This document shows positions 35,197 through 43,598 of a DNA stretch of 64,000 nucleotides, piece by piece. Source of the stretch: Fistulifera solaris (Eukaryota > Bacillariophyta > Bacillariophyceae > Naviculales > Stauroneidaceae); contig AP026136.1 in NCBI GenBank assembly GCA_030295235.1, positions 62,001 through 126,000 of the forward strand, in the 5' to 3' direction. A program made the position numbers and the translations under genes. Every line of letters begins with the position of its first letter. Position 1 is the first letter of the stretch. A model generated the notes under the pieces. The model was not told the DNA's origin. It searched no databases and saw nothing but the letters and a program-made list of their open reading frames with translations.

Positions 35197-35989
35197 TATA
35201 GTAGTAGTATCAATGACCTGCAGCGAGTCATTTAACATACATTCGACTAAAGTAAAGGCCAAAATAAGTCTATGGATTCTCAAAAATCCGACCCCCACAC
35301 CCACACCCCCTTGTCACAGCGAAAGTAAAACTTTTCGGATTATTTCGACGAATGAAACGTCTATTAGTGTAGAAAAGGGTGTACACATCGGTACAATGCA
35401 ACAGTCAGGGCTTAATTCCCGCATCTTCCTGTCATCTGTGATCGTCGATCGTCTGTCGTCTGTGCACTGGGAGACACGGGAACGCACCTCTGCTTGGTAC
35501 ATTTCTCTACGGGGGCCTACGCGAAAGTACACAATTTCCCGCACCGTCCTGTGTACTGTGCACTTTTTGTCGAGATCGCATGAATTATCTCGGATGCTCC
35601 GTACTGTCATCGCTACTTGTGGGAATGACGAAAATGACGTCAATTGAACATATAGCTGCAGCTGCAGGTGGCAGGTGGCAGGCGTGGCCATGGAGCATGG
35701 AGTACAGAAAGAACGATTGCGTAGTATTGCGTATTGCGTAAGAATAACTCCGAAAGGAAGGGTATAATTGATTTTATTTGCTACTGTATCTTAACTTTCT
35801 TACGTTTCAACAGATGATCCAATCACAACTCACCAAATCACCAAATTCAACATTCAGAAACACTTTAGCCCTCTAGAAACGTCACTTCCCCGGGAAACTT
35901 CACACATCTCAACATTCTCCATCGTCAAGGCTCCCGTCCATGCAACACAATTCAAAAGCTGCTCAGTCTCATTCAAGTATTTCTCCCTC

Positions 35990-36310
35990 ATGAAGTCTTT
36001 CGCTTTTGTTTTTGCTGCAACGCTTCTCTTGGCTTTCGTTGGGAGCAATTGCCACCTGGCCATGGCGAAGGAAGTAAAAGACAAGTCGTACCTATCGGCT
36101 GTGGGCCCCGATCGCGAGTTGGGATTTTACTTTAGAAAATGCGAAACCTTTCTCCCCTGTGGTAGTAATAAAGAAGCATACAGAGTTTGCTACTACGGTT
36201 TGACAGCCGACGCGGAGCCTCAGACAACGTGCTGGAGAAACACTCCCGTCCAAAACTTTCTGGCAAACTCTCTCCGTCTTCTACGTCGGCTCCCGTTGCG
36301 GCGGCTGTGA
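35990..36310 (+). CDS. Small secreted protein, function unknown
   Basis: 106 residues. The ATG at 35990 opens a textbook signal peptide (SFAFVFAATLLLAFVGSNC). The mature part is short and has five cysteines (CETFLPCG, YRVCYYG, TTCWRN, plus one at the cleavage region). The last 25 residues are Leu/Arg-rich (LRLLRRLPLRRL) and may be out of frame: another frame from about 36240 reads KTFWQTLSVFYVGSRCGGC, which looks more like the rest. No family recognised. It lies between the two 34-bp minisatellites. Confidence 0.45.
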   Translation: MKSFAFVFAATLLLAFVGSNCHLAMAKEVKDKSYLSAVGPDRELGFYFRKCETFLPCGSNKEAYRVCYYGLTADAEPQTTCWRNTPVQNFLANSLRLLRRLPLRRL

Positions 36311-36746
36311 TATGGCGAGTATTTGAATATGTACACAAGCAATAACTACTATGGACTACATTTTTATTGGAATTGAAGTGATTTCTCGTGTGTACTGGTA
36401 TTACTTTTCTCATTTGCATACTTTGTCCCTTTCAATGGCTGGGAATAAAGAATGGCTGGGCAAAAAAACAATCTGAAGATTGTTTAGATTGTGTATGCAA
36501 TCTTCTTCAGACCATCAAGTGGGTCGTCGACCTTCAATTTCTTCTCCTAGGAAATAAAGAGCGTACCATAGCCGAGTGTATTTATCAGCTGTTCGTGAAA
36601 ATGAGATACCGAGCACGCGGAATACACACGGCGAAGGGTGCAGGCAATTGTTGCAATTCCGCCTTCATGCTTCACATATATTAAGTGAACCAGTTGTAAC
36701 TGCCTTCGAGACCGACACTTCCTAAATCTTATTCTTTGCGACGCTT
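36311..36746. other. Convergent intergenic
   Basis: 3' flanks of the small secreted protein and the DUF6824 gene. Nothing recognised. Confidence 0.6.
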
Positions 36747-37503
36747 CTACGGCTGCAATAGCGTTTGCAATAATTGTTGCTGATTTTGAATCATCATCTG
36801 GATTTGTACTTCCTCTTCTTTGGTCCAATTGCAATAATTGTTGTTTCGTGGGGTCTTTCGTCGTCGTTTCTGTTGATCGGAATCCTCGTCATCGTGAGCA
36901 GGCACGGAACGTTTCTTCTTCATCTTTGACGTCGACAAACGACTTCGCAAGGCATGACTAACCTTTTCACGCGCATACTCCATGTCCACTTCTCGATACA
37001 AATCAGTTTCTGTGTCTTTGATTAGAAAGCTATTGAGAAAAAGGTATAGAATTCAGCTGATGAGTCCAATGCACACATAGTAGTCCGTAAGGTAAATAAA
37101 TCAGAAAAAGAATGAACACTCACCGAGAAGGAGAGGGTCCATTGCACAATGCTTGCACAACTTCAGCGGTGATGCGTGCTTTGTCATCACGCTTAAGGGT
37201 GCTTTGATATTCCTCTCGACGCGCCACAATCATGCGGCGGAATTTCTGATTCCCCGCGTGTGCGCAAATGCTTTTGCCTCGTCCACAGACAATATCGTGG
37301 TCGCTGGGCTGCGAGAACCACGTTTGTGGTGCCGTTCTTGTCGGTTCGATGGTTGTTGACATTGAAGGGTGCGAAAGAATTGTCGACGGTCGAACATGTG
37401 TCACGAAAGTAGGCGAGGATGCGATCGGAATTTCCTCGTGCAAAGTCGACGACGACGTTAAGGAACCTGAAAGGCAATTTGTCGACAAATTGGTATCTTT
37501 CAT
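36747..37503 (-). CDS. DUF6824-type nuclear protein
   Basis: Exon 1 is 37503-37124, the intron 37123-37030 (94 nt, GTGAGT...CAATAG), and exon 2 is 37029-36747; 220 residues with an intact frame. The domain DHDIVCGRGKSICAHAGN, then FRRMIVARREEYQSTLKRDD, SRFLIKDTETDLYREVD and AREKVSHALRSRL matches the stramenopile DUF6824 domain (CGRG...HxGN...A..K...ALR), which is greatly expanded in diatoms and thought to act in the nucleus. A basic stretch follows (KKKRSVPAHD, KRRRKTPRNN) as a likely nuclear localisation signal. The tail is Gln-rich, typical of transcription regulators. The 37650-37834 minisatellite sits 150-330 bp upstream of its start codon. Confidence 0.8.
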
Positions 37504-37649
37504 GGTTTTATGATTGTAAGTAACAATACAATGATTGTTTAATTGTTGCTATGTTTGTTCGGTTGACACCACCTGAACGGACTATGATGTGGAGTGTACA
37601 AATTGACTTGTGGAACCCGGTATGATGTTGCAAGTGGTGTTTGCCCATC

Positions 37650-37834
37650 CACAGAAAATCTGTAAGTTTGGTATTTTCAAGTTCACAGAAAATCTGTGAG
37701 GGTGGTATTTTTATGTCCATAGAATTGTCTTCCTGTACACAGAAAATCTGTGAGTGGGGCGTCTTCATTTACACAGAAAATATTGGGACGTAGTATTTTC
37801 GCATTCACAGAAAATCTGTGGATTTGACATCTTC
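37650..37834. repeat. 34-bp minisatellite array 2 (inverted relative to array 1)
   Basis: Units start at 37650, 37684, 37718 (cut to 20 bp), 37738, 37772 and 37806 (partial). Each begins CACAGAAAATCTGTG, a palindrome with arms CACAGA/TCTGTG, followed by GGTGGTATTTTC. It matches the reverse complement of array 1 at about 25 of 34 positions without gaps. It lies just upstream of the DUF6824 gene. Confidence 0.88.
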
Positions 37835-37995
37835 CCCTCAAAGATCTACAGGTTCAAGCGGTAACGAATTGGAGGGTATCGACATTGATCATGCCTGTCG
37901 CCAATCCCACAAATCATCGAATCCAGGACTTCACTTCCTTCTCTTCCTTCGCAATCTGGCAATACAATACTCATTAATTCGTAGAACCCTTTTGT

Positions 37996-38377
37996 TAACG
38001 AATAACGGATTGTGCAGAACGAGAACGAGACAGCAATAAAAATTGTACCAGTAGTGTGGTCATCATTATAGTTCGACACTCTCAAAAATACCAAATAACG
38101 AATATCGATATTCACGTTATAATAGCGTATTATAACAGAGTCATTTTTCCCAATATCGATATTTGTCGATATTCGTACGCCTGACAGACGGATTTTTAGG
38201 CACTTTAAGCTAAAATGGGTCTATTTTGCGGGCGAAGACAGACGGTCGCCGGTATTAATATCGGTTATTATATTGTATAATACGATATTGATATTCGTAA
38301 AAATCCAAATATCGATATTTGTCGAACTATAGTCATCATGTGTTTCACTGTTTTTTTTTTAGGATCTTTCCTTACCC
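37996..38377. repeat. Direct repeat, copy 1 (split by the MITE)
   Basis: 37996-38046 (AACGAGACAGCAATAAAAA and neighbours) and 38332-38377 (TCATGTGTTTCACTGTTTT and AGGATCTTTCCTTACC) together match 39214-39310. The MITE and about 12 extra bp separate the two parts. Confidence 0.8.
38067..38331. mobile_element. 265-bp MITE with 12-bp TIRs and 8-bp target duplication
   Basis: Perfect terminal inverted repeats TATAGTTCGACA / TGTCGAACTATA flank 265 bp of A+T-rich DNA with no coding frame. The target duplication is GTCATCAT (38059-38066 and 38332-38339). Inside are four copies of a palindrome like AATATCGATATT. A duplicate of the flanking DNA at 39214-39310 lacks the element, which supports insertion. 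Eight-base duplications suit hAT-like transposases. Confidence 0.85.
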
Positions 38378-39213
38378 AGTAGTTTTTTTTATAAGGGCTA
38401 TCGTTCATCGTAAATCGACCTTCCAGCTCACAGCCTACAATCTAACAAGTGTGGCGTGTCCGCATTCCGCATGTAAGCAAGAGTACCTTAGCTAATGAAA
38501 TGACGGTGAGAGGCAAGGGTCAATAGTCAATAGTCAAAAGTCCGAAACCCGAAATAAATAATAATACTGTACAGAACCCTAGTTTGTAACTGGCCAATCG
38601 ATGTTTAATGATGAATGATGACTGGTGACTGGTGACTTTCTTGGGCCTGGGGCCACAGACATGTAGTAGGGGGCATTGGGCATTGTGAGTGTCCAAGGTC
38701 CAAGTTAGTCTTTGTTGTAGTGAAGAGTGGGAACGTAGAAACGGGTCACGTTGCATGTTGCATGTGCTGGGTGTTTTTCGTCTTCTTGTCTTGCGGCGAA
38801 AAGGCGAAGTCGAAAGTAGAAAACAATAAGTAAGGCTGACTGTAGGTTTCTCGCGGTACCAGTAGATGGTGTAGTAGATAGATAGAAGTTAGAAGTTGGA
38901 CTGATTTGGCCTTCCGGCCTTTCGCCCTTCGTCACTCCCCTTTCCCCTTTCAGCTTGCATGAACTATGAGCAAGGAGCCAGGAGCCAGGAGCCAGGAATC
39001 ATGTATTATGAACGACCAAACAACGCTTCTTGTGAAGCGTTTACAAGACATTGTGTCGCTTATCGCTTTGTAATAAATCTGGTAACAGCAAATTAAAAGT
39101 ATTCTTAGACGATAGATAAACGCCTCTCAATCATTTAGGTATTTGTTATCTCTCGTGAAAGACCATCATTTGAGTCTTTGCAAAGCTACTCAAGGGGTAA
39201 AAAGTCGCAGCGG

Positions 39214-39310
39214 TAACGAATAACGAATTGTGCAGAACAAGAACGAGACAGCAATAAAAATTGTCGTCATGTGTTTCACTGTTTTTTAAAGGAGATCTTT
39301 CCTTACCATT
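39214..39310. repeat. Direct repeat, copy 2 (no MITE), in the PGGT1B 5' flank
   Basis: Matches copy 1 except for a few substitutions and without the insertion. It ends about 37 bp before the PGGT1B start codon, so it is probably promoter or 5'-UTR. Confidence 0.8.
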
Positions 39311-39346
39311 CTCACTTATTTTTTGTCTTCAACAAATCATTAAAGT

Positions 39347-40489
39347 ATGCCATCGGCCTCCAACTCGCAAAAGTTCGACCGGGAACGTCAAATCGCCTAC
39401 TTTTCGACGTGCTTACAACAACTGCCAGCGCCTTACTGCAAACTGGACACCAATCGATTGACCATGGTGCACTTTTGCGTCCACGCATTAGATTTACTCG
39501 GTGTCTGGGATGAAATGGAGAAACAAAACGTCAAGTATTCATCGTTTGTTGAGGCAAACAACATTATCGAATGGATTTTGTCTACACTTATGCATATTGA
39601 CAACAACGATCCGCAGGAGGCCGGCTTCATAGGTGGAACCTTTCTTCCCCCGCATCACAAATATCATCACAGTCACATTGCCATGACTTACACGGCTTTG
39701 TGTATCTTACAAACACTGGGTGTAGACGTTCGCAACGATCCCCGTATACCCCAAACTGCTATCATTCGTACACTGCGACGATTGCAACAACCCGATGGGA
39801 GTTTTGCCTCCACTATCCAAGGAGATGGTGAACACGATCTGCGCTTTTTATACTGTGCCTGCTGTATTTCCTACTTGCTGGACGATTGGAGTGGTATTGA
39901 CATACCTCGAGCGGTTTCGTATGTTCGAAATTGTCGATCGTTCGACGGTGCGTTGGCCTTGGTACCTCACGGCGGAGAAGGACACGGCGGATCGACGTTT
40001 TGTGGTGTCGCCAGTTTAGTCTTGATGAATCAACTGTATGTGATTGGAGAGGATGCGGACTGGAAGGCGAGTTTGCTGCATTGGTGTGTCACACGACAAC
40101 AGAAGCAGGGACTACAAGGTCGTCCCAACAAGGATGAAGATACATGCTATTCGTACTGGATTGGTGCTACTTTGAGACTGTTGGGATACGATGCTGGTAC
40201 CGGTAACGAAGACGATGTGCTATGCTTTTTGGATCATGCCGAGCTGCGGTCCTTTGTTTTGTCGTGTCAGCATCCTGTGTTGGGAGGATTCTCTAAAGTA
40301 CGAAATACGTATCCGGATGTCCTGCATTCGTATTACAGTCTGGCGTATTTGAGTTTATCACAAAAGTATCGCCAAGATACACAAATGAAAAAGGATTTAG
40401 AGGGCGTGTCTTTGAAAGCATTGAATTGTACTATGGGAATCGGGCAAGCAAGTATTCTGGCAGAAGAGGGATTCCGGCCTCTCTTATGA
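39347..40489 (+). CDS. PGGT1B: Geranylgeranyltransferase type I beta subunit
   Basis: 380 residues, one frame. The beta subunit attaches geranylgeranyl to CaaX-Leu cysteines (Rho/Rac-type GTPases, Rap) together with the shared alpha subunit. The alpha-alpha barrel repeats are clear: GFIGGTFLPP, HIAMTYTALCILQTLG, QQPDGSFASTIQGDGEHDLR, CRSFDGALALVPHGGEGHGG and STFCGVASLVLM. The zinc site is intact: Asp and Cys in NKDEDTCYSYW and His in YPDVLHSYYSLAYLSL. The length fits the family (about 340-380). The 5' flank contains a duplicate of sequence found 1.2 kb upstream (39214-39310). Confidence 0.93.
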   Translation: MPSASNSQKFDRERQIAYFSTCLQQLPAPYCKLDTNRLTMVHFCVHALDLLGVWDEMEKQNVKYSSFVEANNIIEWILSTLMHIDNNDPQEAGFIGGTFLPPHHKYHHSHIAMTYTALCILQTLGVDVRNDPRIPQTAIIRTLRRLQQPDGSFASTIQGDGEHDLRFLYCACCISYLLDDWSGIDIPRAVSYVRNCRSFDGALALVPHGGEGHGGSTFCGVASLVLMNQLYVIGEDADWKASLLHWCVTRQQKQGLQGRPNKDEDTCYSYWIGATLRLLGYDAGTGNEDDVLCFLDHAELRSFVLSCQHPVLGGFSKVRNTYPDVLHSYYSLAYLSLSQKYRQDTQMKKDLEGVSLKALNCTMGIGQASILAEEGFRPLL

Positions 40490-40533
40490 TAGCAAGCTTA
40501 TTGCTTTGATATTTAATGTTGATTACAATTAAC

Positions 40534-41693
40534 CTACATTCCTTTAGGTGTATCGACAATTTCGTTCTTCTTACAAAGAAGGCTGCCGCCCCATTTTATT
40601 GCAAAACTAGAATGATCTCGCAAACATTCCCATTGCTCGCGTGTTGTAAATATGCTAGTCGCTGTCCATGTTTCCTCAATCCTCGAATACTCTTCCAACA
40701 GACCATGCTGTTGCCAATGCTGTATATAGTGTCGCAGAAACAGTTCTTGCTCTTGACAAACATGTCCGTCGTGGAACATCATCGATGCCGCATCGAATTG
40801 TTGGCCGTTGAGCGGAATCGGATGCATCGCCATTTCTTCCTGTGACGGAATGATCTTTTCCATGGAATCATCCATTAACAAAGTATTGTGGCAATTCCAC
40901 AAGGGATATTGATTCCAGACCTTTTGTAAATCTTTTTTAAACAAAGGACTCGTGTTATTGTTCATTGACAAGTCATCGTGTGTGGCAAGACATTGATCTT
41001 GTCCCCACACAAACAAGAAGGTCGTTACAGGAATTTGTAGCTGTTCTAGTAGAGCATGTACGGTTTTTTCGTTTCGCCGATGTCCACAAGGCCAAACACA
41101 AATTGGAAAATTGCAAGTGTTGCAAAAAAAGCGTGCAAGTGGGGACGGGCAATTACCGGTGTTTGCGCGACATGGGCATCGATCGGTCGGTATTCGATAA
41201 TCGTATTTGCAGTCTCATGATCTTTCCTTTCCTTTGACTTTCGTATCCGATGACATAATATTCCATTCAAGTCGAGTATTAATAGCGGCTTGATGTGAAT
41301 GTGACAATTTTGATGACTATCGGAAGGAGAAGAAGACGTTGTCGTGACGACACGGATGACATTCTCGTTCTCTTTGGGTGATTGTAGAATAGTTGCTCCC
41401 AAAGGACATTGCTGGGCACATTGAATGAATCGGTTAATACTTGGACGCGCTTTCGCTTCTTGAAGGGCTGCAGCGCGCTTTTCAGAACGGCTCCATCGTT
41501 GCTTCTTCTTTTTTATGGTGGCGGACGTCGTTTCATTCGGTGAAGCGCTAATGCTACATATTACACTCGAAGATGACGAAGACATGGGAAAGAAGATCGT
41601 TCGCTGAGACTGTTTCTTTCTACACAAGCTTGTTCGAAGGCAATACATTTCGGGTACCCAGGGGTATTTAATGGCGTTGGCGGCCATTGTCAT
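40534..41693 (-). CDS. NLI/FCP-type HAD phosphatase relative with DLNG motif
   Basis: About 386 residues across two frame breaks, A7 41124-41130 and T6 41064-41069 on the plus strand (each one base too long). It is related to the NLI-interacting/FCP1 Ser phosphatases of the HAD superfamily: motif I is LLILDLNGILCHR, followed by RPHLHAFLQHLQFSN, LALWTSAKRK, TTFLFVWGQDQC and NTLLMDDSMEKII. Motif I reads DLNG instead of the canonical DxD, so the general acid/base Asp is Asn. A similar DLNG subgroup exists in plants. Catalysis may be lost or changed. The N-terminal 130 residues are Ser/Lys-rich. It is convergent with PGGT1B, only 44 bp between the stops. Confidence 0.75.
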
Positions 41694-42111
41694 CTCGAGT
41701 CGCGTGTCGCGTCGTGACGCAAACAGAACTCAAAGATTTCCGGCGACGACGACTCCTCCTCCTCTATCAACCAAGTTTCAGTCCCGGTAAATCTGAGCGG
41801 CTACGGCATGCATTGTTGCGCAGCTTTATTCTTTGTTCGCTACTTCTAGAACAGTATATGATAGTAGGAAAAAGCATCCACCTTTCTCAATGCTGTTGTT
41901 TTGCAAGATAATGTTGGAACAAATGCAAAGCTCTAGTTTATTCTTGGGGAGGAAGTCACTGGGACCAGTCGCTGAGGCCGACTGAAATCGATTTCGATCT
42001 CCACACCTATATTTGTAACTTAATTTTACTCCGTAGCCAACATCGAACTATGAGCAAAACATAGTTTATGCTTCACCTCTAGAACTGTAAGAGAGGAGGC
42101 TGCGTGTTGCG

Positions 42112-42127
42112 TACCTGGTACCAGGTA
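42112..42127. repeat. 16-bp palindrome TACCTGGTACCAGGTA
   Basis: Perfect palindrome 44 bp beyond the tRNA-Pro terminator. Single TACCAGGTA sites are also at 45644-45652 and 61224-61232. Confidence 0.65.
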
Positions 42128-42170
42128 GTCATCAAAAATAATGCAGCAACCACGCCTTCGGAAATAAGGC

Positions 42171-42175
42171 AAAAA
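42171..42175 (-). terminator. Pol III T5 terminator of tRNA-Pro
   Basis: Five T's on the minus strand, 13 bp after the tRNA discriminator base; this is the usual RNA polymerase III stop. Confidence 0.6.
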
Positions 42176-42188
42176 TATCCTAAAGGAA

Positions 42189-42291
42189 GGTCCACTCCGG
42201 GAATCGAACGGGACCTCATCCAAGACTGAAACAGATGCAAATTGCAGGCTGTATTCCCTAAAGATGAATCATACCACTAGACCAAGTGGAC
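42189..42291 (-). tRNA. tRNA-Pro(AGG) with a 33-nt intron
   Basis: The 5' end is at 42291. The acceptor stem GTCCACT/AGTGGAC is perfectly paired and followed by C73, the eukaryotic Pro discriminator. The A box is TGGTCTAGTGG. The anticodon stem CATCT/GGATG encloses TTAGGGT with anticodon AGG at 42259-42257. A 33-nt intron (42255-42223) sits after base 37, the canonical position. The variable loop AGGTC is Pro-like. The T arm reads CCG-TTCGATT-CCCGG and lacks two G's expected in the 5' strand (GGG as G), so the stem does not pair fully. This is either a run-length error at 42209 or a damaged gene. A T5 pol III terminator follows on the minus strand. Confidence 0.72.
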
Positions 42292-42482
42292 ACTTGATAC
42301 TCAACACGCTGTAATTACAATACATTTACTGATACAAATTAAGACGTTTTTGTTTGCGAGGAAGGCGATGGGTGCTTTCAATACTGGTACTGTCATTAAT
42401 CAAAGCTGCTCTTTGTTTATCCTCGCTATACCCCATCGAATAGCGACAGTGCACGCCTTCGTGTCGCTTTAAAAAATGCAAC

Positions 42483-43576
42483 ATGCGCTCGACAACAGCA
42501 GCAACTACCATTTTCGGATTACCACTCCTCTTGTCCTGCGTGGCCGGAGGATCGACTTGCTTGGGAGCGGCCGTCGTCTTTGGCTGCCAAACCGTGTCAT
42601 CATCTCAATTAGCTTTTGCTTTGAGTTTAGCGGGGAGTGTCATGATGACAGTGTCCTTCTATTCGATATTACCCGAATGTTTTCGTGTCGAAACAGATGA
42701 AGAAGATGAAGAGTCATCCATGTCTTCTCAATATTTGAGTATCAATAGCTTTTTATTCTGGCAACGGTGCTTTGGTTTGGCTTTTGGGGGCTTTTTTCGT
42801 ACTTTTGTTTGGCCAGATGCGCTTTTCCCGAACCCAACGAGATCATGTTCAGGTCCGAACACGACGAATGTGGTGAAAATGAATTGGAGCTATTCAACAA
42901 CAATCAACAAGAGCAAGATATAAAAGTACGGCGATCTTTATCGCAGGAAGAAGAATTTCTCCTTTCCACGAAAGTCACAGCTCGAACGCCTCAACAACGT
43001 CTGACCTTCTCTTTACAACGGCGGTCTTCATCTTTGGAAGACACTATTTCTTACAATAAACAATCAAAACCAACATCCTTTTGGCATGGCACTGATTTGA
43101 ACAACGCGCACGCCCAGCGTGCTTGGAGAGTCGCGCTCTTGTTGTTTCTGTCCTTGCTGGTACACAACTTCCCCGAAGGCTTGGCGGTAGCGGCTTCCAC
43201 TCTGCATTCGCCCCAATTGGGGATCACCACCACCATTGCGATTGCCTTGCACAATATTCCAGAAGGGATTGCGGTAGCTGTCACATGTTTGGCGGCCCGT
43301 CCGAATGCACCGTGGATGGCCTTTGTCTTAGCGAGTGCGTCCGGATTGGCGGAACCGGCAGGTGCTGTGGTGGCATTGTGGTGGTTACCGCTCCACACGG
43401 AATGGATGAAGAATATCTTAGCTTATGTAGCAGGTATTATGATCATGGTAGCTTTGCGCGAATTATATCCCGAAGCCTGGAAAAATGTAAGGCATCAAAC
43501 GAGCAAAGCACCACTCATCTGGGGGTCTGTTGTTGGTGTATTCATCATGTTGGGGTCGGAGGCTGTTTTAGAATAG
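42483..43576 (+). CDS. ZIP-family divalent metal transporter
   Basis: About 365 residues across one frame break at T6 42792-42797 (one T short; the neighbouring G5 is an alternative). It is a ZIP transporter that imports Zn(II), Fe(II) or Mn(II) into the cytosol. The ZIP signature is clear in the C-terminal half: LVHNFPEGLAVAAS in helix IV and ALHNIPEGIAVAVTCLA in helix V, both with the metal-binding His and Glu, then SASGLAEPAGAVVALWWLP and YVAGIMIMVALRELYPEAW. The closest type is ZupT-like, with paired HNxPEG motifs. A hydrophilic loop of about 90 residues precedes helix IV. An upstream ATG at 42476 is in another frame. It is convergent with the next gene, 22 bp between the stops. Confidence 0.87.
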
Positions 43577-43598
43577 CCGCAACTGCTAATGTTTTTAA

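Larger units (their letters stand above)
33944..35989. other. Intergenic, repeat-rich
   Basis: Holds the palindrome at 34073 and minisatellite 1. Near 35660 there is a CAGCTGCAGGTGGCAGGTGG stretch. Frames through the array are artefacts of the repeat. Confidence 0.65.
37504..39346. other. Intergenic, repeat- and transposon-rich
   Basis: Holds minisatellite 2, the MITE and both copies of the direct repeat, plus GAGCCAG triplets near 38975 and GGTGACT repeats near 38625. No gene. Confidence 0.7.
41694..42188. other. Intergenic beside tRNA-Pro
   Basis: Only the 16-bp palindrome and the pol III terminator noted. Confidence 0.6.

Noticed and set aside
34708-35304. 198-codon minus-strand frame with repeating RKYG/KIWG/ENMG peptides
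   Set aside because: It is a by-product of the 34-bp minisatellite, whose period cycles through three frames; no start context or conserved domain.
35180-35647. 155-codon plus-strand frame
   Set aside because: Starts in the minisatellite and shows no recognisable protein features.
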